Below, piece after piece: positions 46,172 through 55,132 of a stretch of DNA of 64,000 nt (positions are counted from its first letter, which is position 1; each line of letters opens with the position of its first letter). Made by a program: the position numbers and the translations under genes. This DNA is from Cryptomeria japonica (taxonomy: Eukaryota > Streptophyta > Pinopsida > Cupressales > Cupressaceae): contig NC_081411.1 in NCBI RefSeq assembly GCF_030272615.1, forward strand, positions 40,969,140 through 41,033,139. Direction: 5' to 3'. The notes below the pieces were generated by a model, which had not been told where the DNA came from, searched no databases, and saw nothing but the letters and a program-made list of their open reading frames with translations.

Positions 46172-48675
46172 CATGGTCAAAATCCACTGATGTCTCCATC
46201 TGGCTCAATTGTAGTGCTTTGGGAATTTGATATGAATCAATGGGAACCAACGGTCTACAAGACCATTTGTCAACCCACTCTTCTGATTCACATTCTTCCC
46301 AAAAAAAATACATGCATGAAGAGAAAAAACATACCATTTGTCTTGTATAAATTACTAGTGAACTTGAATTTGAACTCATAAATGAGTGCATATCACTCGA
46401 TCCTACAACTGTACAACAATCTAGATAGTTTTCAATGTTAGATTTAGTAATCAACCAAAAATATCTACGAACCAATGACGTACTTGGATTACCTGGACCC
46501 ATCATAGACTTACACCATCGCACAATTGTTTTTGCATCTACCAACTCATCACCACCTTCGTACTTCAATTCTTCCCTGGCTAGGGCTCTTTTCACACATG
46601 CTCCTACACCATCGTGCTCTCCCTTACCATGTCCAACCTCAGTGAAATTCCAAAAATGTTGTACACCACTTGTCACATGCATCCTTGTCAGCCAATAAAA
46701 CATCCTTGCATTCTTGAATTATGTGGTACAATTATCTGACCATATGAAGTGTCGGTTGTATAGTATGTTCCTTTCCCTTAAACTATCATAGAAAACTTTA
46801 AAGCATCTTTGTACAAACTCTAATGAATGAGTATGATCATCACTTAAGTATAAGTGATACTCTCTTACAACGTTTCTATCCTCCTCTGTGCTATCATCTG
46901 CATGCATGAATGCTATGTCTACAAAAATAGAAACTTGTGTAGAGTGATAATACATGGATTGCACTTCATTTTGAGGTTGTAATATATAATTTTCAGCGAA
47001 ACCAATGATAGAGACAATGGTGCCAAGAGGAAATGTGTCCTTACACAACTTGAATTGCTCATCTAACCATCGAGCTCTGTGTATGCATTATGTACTCATA
47101 AACTAGTTTCTCTTGAAACATTTTCATAAATTGAGCTACACATATATCATTTTTCACTAGCTCACATCTCTTCAAATCTTTTCCATCTTTGACTCCATAT
47201 GTGACTATCTCGTATTTTCTAAAAGAAACTAGTTTCGTACCAATTTCATGTGTGCTCTCTAAATGTATGCATCTTGGTAAATGTTGCAAACCACCACATA
47301 TAGCACAAAAACCTTCCAAACAAGACATCTTATAATAAATGCAACCATCATGTCTATTACATAGCACACTTGAAATAAATTCTCTTGCCGACTTAGGAGT
47401 TGCTTGTATATTACATTCCTGAAAAATATCGTTAGTGTGCAAAGTAGCACAAATATGACAAAAAATATCATAATGCATGGAAAATTCAATATGCATCCTA
47501 CAACAACATGTGGTGCATACATGATTAATCTTAATATAAAAAGGTTTTGCCATTTCAAAAGATCTTTGAGAAATTTTTATTTGAAGAAACTTTTGAAGGA
47601 ATCTTTCATAAAATTTAGTTTGAGTCATATCCAAATAGTGTTTCACATGTGGCTCATGATTTTTAGACCCAATTCACCTTCTAACAACATCTCTTTGGTT
47701 CGGCGATACTCTTGTGTTGTCATGCCAAAAATTTTCAATTAATGTTTTTAATGCATCTACAACAACCTTGTCTTTGTGTGATAGTCTACCCAAGAATGCC
47801 CAAAGAGAATTATTGTTAGGTTCCTCTATTTGTTCTCACCTCTTTAATGCTTTACTTAATGTTGTTCTACTAATGTTTAATGACTTACTTATTTTGCTTA
47901 TCAAACGATTTTTATTTATTTTCTTGCTCATTATGGTTGATGTAATGACACGTCGAGTAGCATTAGAATTTTTACTACGTGATTTTGAACCAATAGATTG
48001 ATATGCATCAAATAGATTTCTGACAATAGTTCTTTCACTGTTACTTTTAGATGATCTTATGCCTAGAATTTTCATTGTCTCTCTAAAATTCAAATTTTTA
48101 ATCATTTGAACAATTAATTGACATCTTGCGGTTTGATTTAAGTTTTTAAAATAGTTTTGTCATTTTCTTTTAACCATTCTCCTACAAGTTCGTTCATTCA
48201 TTTTATTGGGCATTGACTTCAATATATTCTCATCAATGTCAATTAGATACTTTGGTTTCTTACGAATGATTCTAGGAGGTGTTAATATCGGTGCATTATG
48301 TACATTCAATTCATCAAGTAGAGAAGGTGTAATATGTTCATCATTTAATTGATTATTCAATGCGGTATCTTCTTCAATTGCATTAGGCTCAAATGGTAAA
48401 TTATCAAATGTTTCTTCTTCAATTGCATTAGGTTCAAACGGTAAATTATCAAATGTTTCTTCTTCAATTGCATTAGGTTCAAACGGTAAATTATCAAATG
48501 TTTCTTCTTCAATTGCATTAGGTGCATTATATTCATTTGATAAATAGAATTGAGATGTTGAGGTTGACATACCTTCTTCTCCCATTGTTCTTATGTCATG
48601 CAATTTATTCATATGCTGCCTTTGTCTTTCCTTTTGATCATCTTGTTCCATCATTCCTCGCTTGTTCTTTCCCAT
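46172..48675 (-). pseudogene. DDE-type transposase-like gene, copy B (C-terminal exon lost)
   Basis: Tandem paralogue of copy A, offset by about 3.5 kb. The start Met at 48675 (MGKNKRGMMEQ) is followed by a 17-residue unit (EEETFDNLPFEPNAI core) repeated three times where copy A has one (48400-48520). Stops lie near 48157, 47838, 47675 and 46717, and a 2-base deletion near 47080 shifts the frame. The Cys/His segment is intact (47550-47280). In the core the Asp of VDFTEN in copy A is Gly (IIGFAEN, about 47010). WSDNC (46725) and GHGKGEHDG (46620) are kept. Similarity ends at METSVDFDH (46172), where the purine tract begins, so the intron and final exon are missing. Its lesions differ from those of copy A. 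Confidence 0.78.
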
Positions 48676-48739
48676 GGTTGAGATCGGTTGACCTAAATAG
48701 AATCATATTACATATATATGTAAAGAAAAGTTCATAAAT

Positions 48740-49290
48740 AAACAAATAACCATAAATATGCATCTTATCACTATTTTTTGGAATCAAACTATTAAACAAT
48801 CACAATTCAATCATTTGAAACCATGCAAAAACAAAAAACTACTAAAAACAACAATTCAATAATTTGAAATCATGCAAAAATAAAAAATTCACTTACTTTT
48901 ATGTATACAACAGTGATAGAAGTGCAAACATAGTTCCAGTGGGGCCTTCAATGACCTCAAAAACTTCTTTTGAGGTTGTTGAGGCTCTTGGGCAACTAAA
49001 ACTATGTCTATAAACCACGTGCGCGCTACATTGATAACCGCGTATGCATTGTTAGACCATAAAATGTTGACAAGCCCAACGATATTCTTTTTTTCCATTC
49101 TGGGCTGATAAGTAGTGTGTACGCGCTACTAAGCCTAAAAATGTTATCGCAAGGTATTGAATAATGGGAATAGTACCTTGTACGCACTTATGAGTAATAA
49201 GTACCGCATATGCGCTACTAAGCCTTAGGAAAGTTATGGCAGGGCGGGGAACTAATAGTTTCAGTACCTGTTGTTTTCTTCTGAATAACA
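48740..49290 (-). promoter_or_regulatory. Upstream region of copy B with GCGTACGCGC-like sites
   Basis: Same organisation as upstream of copy A: a GTAAGT donor near 48893, the frame MEKKNIVGLVNILWS reading through the upstream exon (49098-48889), and words GTGCGCGCTAC (49019), CGCGTATGCATT (49038), GTGTACGCGCTACTAAG (49119), CTTGTACGCACTTATG (49178) and CGCATATGCGCTACTAAG (49206). Confidence 0.6.
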
Positions 49291-49294
49291 TATT

Positions 49295-49307
49295 GCAGGT
49301 AGAGAGA

Positions 49308-49356
<49 letters not shown>

Positions 49357-49677
49357 TGGAGGGAAGGTAGAGAGAGGGAGAGAGGTAGAGGGAGGGAGAG
49401 GGAGAGAGAAGAGGGGGGTGGGAGAGAAGAAGGGGTACGGAGGAAGGGAGATGGAGAGAGAGAGAGAGAAGTAGAGAGGTAGAGAGAGGGAGAGAGGTAG
49501 AGGGAGGGAGAGGGAGAGAGAGAGAGAGGGGGGGAGGGGGAGAGTTGGGGGCAGGGAAAGAGGAAGGGTCTTAAGGGGTCACAGGATACCATATGACCTC
49601 TTAGGAAACAATACGACCTCTAATGACACCTAAGGGAGAGAACATGGGGGGAAGGGAGAGGTAGAGGGAAGGAGGGA

Positions 49678-49737
<60 letters not shown>

Positions 49738-49763
49738 ATGGGGGGAAGGGAGAGGTAGAGGGA

Positions 49764-49807
<44 letters not shown>

Positions 49808-50095
49808 GGGGTGGGAGAGGGAGTGAGAGGGAGGGGAGAGGGGAGAGGGGGAGAGAGGGAGAGAACATTGGGGGAAGGGAGAGGTAGAGGGAGGGAGAGG
49901 GAGAGAAGAGGGGGGAGGGAAGGTAGAGAGAGGGAGAGAGGGAAGGAGGGAGAGGGAAAGAGAGAGGGAGAGAGGGAAGGAGGGAGAGAGGGAGAGGGGG
50001 GAGAGTAGGGGGGGAAAGAGGAGGGGTCTTAAGGGGTCACAGGATACCAAATGACCTCTTAGGAAACAATATGACCTCTAATGACACCTCTAATT
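49295..50095. repeat. (GA)n-rich block with interspersed GGGGTCACAGGATACC words
   Basis: Runs of pure (GA)n (for example 49680-49735) and GGGAGA repeats, broken at 49560-49640 and 50025-50095 by a conserved block: TCTTAAGGGGTCACAGGATA, then CCATATGACCTCTTAGGAAAC and ATGACACCT. Three ACATGGGGGGAAGGGAGAGGTAG-like units at 49650, 49737 and 49865 indicate local tandem duplication. All Ser/Leu/Pro or Arg/Glu frames here are artefacts. Confidence 0.9.
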
Positions 50096-51725
50096 TATTT
50101 AGGTGACAGCCATTGTGTAACAACATGGGAACTCTCGCATACCCACCACTATCATTCTACAGGACATCATTTGTGTTACTCTCCCTCTTTCTCTTCCTAC
50201 CTATTGTTTTCTTCTGAAAAACATATTGCAGAGGGAGAGAGAGGGATAGAGAGAGACAGAGGAGGGAAGGTAGAGAGAGGGAGAGAGGTAGAGGGAGGGA
50301 GAGGGAGAGAGAAGAAGGGGGTGGGAGAGAAGAAGGGGTATGGAGGAAGGGAGATGGAGAGAGAGAGAGAGGTAGAGGGAGAGAGGTAGAGGGAGGGAGG
50401 GAGAGAGAGAGGGAGAGGGGGAGAGTAAGGAGGAGGGAAAGAGGAAGGGTCTTAAGGGGTCACAGGATACCATATGACCTCTTAGGAAACAATACGACCT
50501 CTAATGACACCTAAGGGGTCATATGGTGGGCTAATAAAATGATATATTAAATTTAAAGTTATGAATATAACATCATACAACGAGACTCCAAAAGATCAAA
50601 CAATGAGGCTTCACTAAAAAGCAAGTGTAAGAGCTTGACCTAACCCTAAGAGTACTGCCTAAGTTCTAAAACATATGATGCTATTAAATTTGCAAGGTTA
50701 TAAGACTGATCTCGATTGTGACTATAGGAATTACACACTTGATTTCTTTCATGGGTATGTACCATTCCAAGTTGTTTGACAAGTGATGATCATCATATAC
50801 TACCACTACCATGCATAAAACAAACTTTAATTTCTTTAGGTGACAGGTGTTGTGTAACAACATGGGAACTCTTGCATACCCACCATTATCATTCTACGAG
50901 ACATCATCTGTGTTACTCTCCCTCTTTCTCTTCCTACTTGTTGTTTTCTTATGAAAAACATATTGCAGGTAGAGAGAAAGGTCGAGAGAGGGAGAGAGAG
51001 AGAGAGGGAAGGGAAGGTAGAGAGAGGGAGAGAGGTAGAGGGATAGAGAGGGAGAGAGAAGAGGGGGGTGGGAGAGAAGAAGGGGTATGGAGGAAGGGAG
51101 ATAGAGAGAGAGAGAGAGAGGTAGAGAGAGGGAGAGAGGTAGAGGGAGAGAGAGAGAGAGAGGGAGGGAGAGGGGGAGAGTGGGGGGAGGGAAAGAGGAG
51201 GGGTCTTAAGGGGTCACAGGATACCATATGACCTCTTAGGAAACAATATGACCTCTAATGACACCTAAGGGGTCATATGGTGGGCTAATCAAATGATATA
51301 TTAAATTTAAAGTTATGAATATAACATCATACAATGAGACTCCAAGCGAACAAACAACGAGGATTCACTAAAAATCAAGTGTAAGAGCTTGACCTAACCC
51401 TAAGAGTATTGTCTAAGTTATAAAACATATGATGCTATTAAATTTGCAAGGTTATAAGATTGATCTCGATTGTGACCATAGGAATTACACACTTGATTTC
51501 TTTCATGGGTATGTACCATTCCAAACTGTTTGACAAGTGATGATCATCATATACTACCACTACCATGCATAAAACAAACTTTAATTTCTTTAGGTGATAG
51601 GCATTGTGTAACAACATGGGAGCTCTCACATACCCACCACTATCATTCTATAGGACATCATCTGTGTTGCTCTCCCTCTTTCTCTTCCTACCTGTTGTTT
51701 TCTTTTGAAAAACATATTGCAGGTA
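50096..51725. repeat. Tandem modules of about 745 bp carrying (GA)n tracts
   Basis: TTTAGGTGACAG anchors at about 50098, 50837 and 51590 (steps 739 and 753). Each unit has a pyrimidine-rich stretch ending CATATTGCAG, a (GA)n tract (50225-50440; 50965-51195), the GGGGTCACAGGATACC block, ATCAAATGATATATTAAATT-type sequence and CATGGGTATGTACCATTCC. The third unit stops at TTGCAGGTACTCTG (51725) without the GA tract. A truncated relative starts at about 49268. Confidence 0.9.
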
Positions 51726-52051
51726 CTCTGACTCACCATGTTACTTTGTTGACACTATTTTCCACATCTGCTCAGCTCATTAAAAACACATTCAAGAAGA
51801 ATATTGCTATAGGTTTCCTTGTTTGTCATGGTAATACACCTATGGTTCAATTTCAAACCCTATTCCTCCTATTCAATATACACACAAAAATCCATCAGTC
51901 AATTTTTTTTAGGAGAGGATACATGATAAAAATCAAAGAGGAAGTTGCAGATAAGAAATAAATTCACTCACTTCTATAGAAGTGCAAACACAGTTGCAGT
52001 GGGGTATGGAGGGAGAGAAGAAGAGAAAGAGGGATGGGGTATGGAGGAAGG

Positions 52052-52083
<32 letters not shown>

Positions 52084-52190
52084 CGATACACTTACATGTG
52101 TATATATATGTTTAATATATTATATGTATATAAACATATTATATATACAATGTCATAATATTATACATAGAATATAATATTATACAATAG
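51726..52190. other. Right-arm sequence with a fragment of the transposase 5' region
   Basis: 51960-52005 (TTCACTCACTTCTATAGAAG, GTGCAAACACAG..GCAGTGGGG) resembles the upstream exon of copies A and B (48895-48940), suggesting a third, truncated copy. A short purine tract (52005-52085) and AT-rich sequence follow. The 143-codon + frame ending at 51961 has no recognisable domain. Confidence 0.5.
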
Positions 52191-52265
52191 CGCGTACGTG
52201 CTGCTTACACTATACATACCCTGTAATCACTTTTTAAACCATAAGTACCCCGTACGCACTTTTGA
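52190..52265. repeat. Right subterminal GCGTACGCGC-like words
   Basis: GCGCGTACGTGCTGC (52192) and CCCCGTACGCACTT (52250), with TTTAGGCTTGG nearby. They are fewer and more diverged than in the left array. Confidence 0.65.
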
Positions 52266-52269
52266 CTAT

Positions 52270-53085
52270 TTAGGCTTGGAAATAGGTCTGGATGACAAAG
52301 CTACGGATTGGAAGTTTGATTTCCCTCCATTTCTCTCATTTTTGACGTGTTTTATTTTATCAACTTGATTTATCGACTTTGTCATCATCAGGTTTACACT
52401 TCATAAAGTGGGTATTTCTAAAATTGCCACCATATTTTCACCCATCTTCTGAGCTTTCTAACCATATAATTTTTTTTCAATTTGAACAACAATAACATAT
52501 TATTATTGAATTTCTTTTACTAGTGTCTCCATAGTTCTCACAGACATAGGTGTACCATTTTTTGAATAACTTTTGATATACGTATCCAAATTTAAAATAC
52601 TTTATATATTATTGTAGTGCACTTGATTCTTTACAATTTTTTAAAAAAATATTTGTATTTTCGATTTGTTTAGTGCAACTTATGCTTCACGCACAAATAG
52701 GTACCGAATTTTCAGGATGTGCTCGATTGGAAAAATCATAAAAAATAAAATACTCAACAAAAAATTACAAAAAAATACATATCTTCTAGTGCTCACTCTT
52801 AAATATCTTTCTGCCAAAGGATTTGTCAAAATACTAAATCTAACTATGACTGTTTTGATGTGCACATCAGACACTATGTTATGTTTTTTAGAAGAAAAAA
52901 AATAGGGACAGTTTTTCATGCGCGAAGGATTTGACCCCCTTAATCTTATCCAATTTTGAAAAAGTTTAGTAGTTTGGAAACTAGATTCAGAGTATTATAA
53001 TATTTGTTGTTTGATTATCTTCATATCTTGAGTGTATGACTTTCAAATTTTGCCTCTAAGTTTAGGTTCACCTGATTTCAGAAAA
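52270..53085. other. AT-rich subterminal region of the DNA element
   Basis: No gene, repeat or domain recognised. The overlapping frames at 52666-52919 on both strands are AT-rich chance readings. Confidence 0.6.
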
Positions 53086-53137
53086 AAAGTGTCCACTTAT
53101 ACCCCCCTTTTTTACCACCATCTTTGTGCACCTACCT
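53086..53137 (-). repeat. Right terminal inverted repeat
   Basis: The complement starts AGGTAGGTGCACAAAGATGG at 53137 and has AGTGGACAC at about 53090. An expanded A/G spacer separates the two conserved blocks compared with the left end. Confidence 0.85.
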
Positions 53138-53142
53138 GCATG

Positions 53143-54012
53143 TCTATCCAGACATATAGATGCCATATGACCAATTTTATTATAGTTAAAACATTTAAAA
53201 GGTGTTTTACCTTCATACTTACTTACAATAGGACCTTTAGGCATTTTCTTTGCAAATAGTGCTTCAAGTTCTTCATTTTCCCTCCTGATGTCTTCAAGTT
53301 CTCTTGCATAAAGTGTTTTCCAATCAGATTTATCAGCTGATCATGAAGATTTTGCAGATGATGATTCTTTGAAAGCCACATATGTCTTAATTGTAGCAAC
53401 ATGACCAAATTCTTGAAGCTCAAATGTTGAAATTTTTCCAACCATGGTATCTCTAGATACTGATGTATTAGGCATAGTTTTTAACTCATTAATAGCAGTT
53501 ACTTTCATTTTGTATGCCGACGGCAATGCTCTTAAAACTTTAGAAACAATTTCATCTTCACTTAAGGAACCTCCACAACATTGTGTTCCTAAAACAATTT
53601 CATTAACCCTTTCCATAAAAGCAAAAATTCTTTCATCTTCTTCCATTTTCAAATTTTCATACCTGACCCGAAAGCATTCCAATTTTGCAATTTTGACAGT
53701 GGAATCACCTTCATTCAATGTCTCCAATTTATTCCAAATAGATTTAGCAGTAGATCGGTTTCATAATCCCATGATTTGCTGATCTGACAAGGCGCTCAAA
53801 AGTACTTCTCTTGCTTTGCAATCATTCTCTTTATTCTTAGCCAATGTAGGTGAATTAGGTTGACTTTGTGTAGGACCAACATAACCATTCTGTGTAACAT
53901 CCCATATGTCTTTTTTAATGCAATTCATATGTGTCTCCATTCTGATCTTCCATATATCATAGTTAGTTCCATCAAGTTTTAGACTGTCCTTCCTGAAATA
54001 GTTAGTTGCCAT
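53143..54012 (-). pseudogene. copia-2 gag
   Basis: Met at 54012 opens MATNYFRKDSLKLDGTNYD, continuing through SALSDQQIMGL (stop at about 53761), IWNKLETLNEGDSTVKIAK, DERIFAFMERVNEIV, LSEDEIVSKVLRALPSAY and SVSRDTMVGKISTFEL, with a stop near 53341. The zinc knuckle (CFNYNKIGHMASIC, about 53200-53155) has Tyr in place of the second Cys. The DNA element is inserted just after the knuckle; coding resumes at 36507. It is 80-90 percent like the copia-1 gag by eye. Confidence 0.9.
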
Positions 54013-54054
54013 AGAATCTCCTCAAGTTGTTAAACTTATGCAAAAAGAGGACTT

Positions 54055-54069
54055 AGTTCTGATACCAAT
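54055..54069 (-). promoter_or_regulatory. copia-2 primer binding site
   Basis: On the - strand TTGGTATCAGAAC follows the 5' LTR end, one base different from the copia-1 site. Confidence 0.85.
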
Positions 54070-55132
54070 TGTTAGGACCCGGAGGCAACTGAGAGGGGGG
54101 AGTGCATCAGTTGTCTAATAATTTCAACCAAATATAACTCAACCAAACTTAATGTTAGTAAATATATTAATAGTTAATAACAGTACCGGTGAAACTTAAT
54201 GCATGAAACAGAAAGAGAAACAATATCCACAACACATAACACCGAGATTTGTACGTGAAAACCCTGTAAGGGGAAAAACCATGGTGGGAAACCTTACCCA
54301 CAATCAAATGATACTACTGCAGATAGTATGTGTATAGAAATGGGTTTTGCACATGTAGATAGGCCAACTGCCTAGAGCTCACTACCCAATCACAAAAGGG
54401 AGTCACACTGACTACAATTGGATGATTAAATACAATGATAATGTACTGCTCAAAGTAGCATCTTCAATGCTAGATTCAGTACCGGTTAAGCTCTGATTGT
54501 CTCCTTCAAACCATCCTTGAATCTTCAAATGATGTCTGCATGAGTAGCTTTGCGTATATTCACATATACCGAATATCACAACCTTACAATACCTTATTAC
54601 ATAGAATCACAATATTAATCTCACAATTGAGATCTTACATATATACCAAAACCTAAGACCAAATGTGTAGGTTGGCCTACTAAGAAGAATACAATAAAAT
54701 CTATTACAAGTAAGTCAAGATGCAATGCATCACGTCGTCTAAAAAACAATATTAATTGATTAAATCATCTCCATAACGTGTTGTGCTGATATGGAATAGA
54801 TAATGCATGTCAGTCCATAACCTATACCAATTTGCCTGTAACAACAAATATGTCAACCCGATTAGACCAATAACCAAATTTCCAAAACCAAGTGTCCAAA
54901 CCATGTCTTCGACATAACCAAGTGATCTCCAGATGATAAAAAGTCATCCTTAGTGTCGCTGGATGATATAACCTGTCGGTGAACCAAATGTCGGTGACTG
55001 TGCATAAGTCACTGAACATGTCGATAAACATAATGTGTCAATTCAACATAACCAAAGATCTCCAGAAGGATAAGTGTTGATAAGTGTTGACATCAATGAC
55101 AAAACCAATGCAACATATCCATAATACCAATA
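54070..55132 (-). repeat. copia-2 5' LTR (1063 bp)
   Basis: Pairs with 31774-32863. Its outer end reads ATACCAATA, so the terminal CA (complement TG) is mutated to TA. Followed by the TSD GTCAT (55133-55137). Confidence 0.93.

Larger units (their letters stand above)
36513..53137. mobile_element. 16.6-kb terminal-inverted-repeat DNA element, unassigned superfamily
   Basis: Inserted in copia-2 gag, whose sequence is continuous across it (CTTGCATG before, GCATGTCTATC after). Apparent TSD GCATG at 36508-36512 and 53138-53142. Terminal inverted repeats share GTGCACAAAGATGGTGGT near both outer ends, plus an inner AGTGGACAC block. Internally: subterminal GCGTACGCGC-like words at both ends, a + strand gene with at least nine exons (about 36877-39554), a 359-bp tandem array, two tandem transposase-like pseudogenes (- strand) and (GA)n-bearing tandem modules. 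It lacks CACTA ends. The exact outer base and TSD length (5 or 6) are uncertain because the outermost bases of the ends differ. Confidence 0.85.
31774..55132 (-). mobile_element. Ty1/copia retrotransposon copia-2 (contains a 16.6-kb DNA element)
   Basis: Same family as copia-1 in opposite orientation. The LTRs are about 31774-32863 (3') and 54070-55132 (5'), with TSD GTCAT at 31769-31773 and 55133-55137 inside satellite DNA. Subtracting the insertion at 36513-53137 leaves about 6.73 kb, equal to copia-1. All domains are present but interrupted. Confidence 0.94.

Noticed and set aside
45368-51227. Long Ser/Pro/Leu-rich and Arg/Glu/Gly-rich open frames, including one of 360 codons
   Set aside because: They translate the (GA)n and GGGAGA tracts. 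The first half of the 360-codon frame is real transposase-like sequence; the rest is tract.
36513-53137. CACTA (EnSpm) superfamily assignment for the 16.6-kb element
   Set aside because: Subterminal repeats and size fit, but the ends are not CACTA, the apparent TSD is 5 rather than 3 bases, and the transposase motifs differ.
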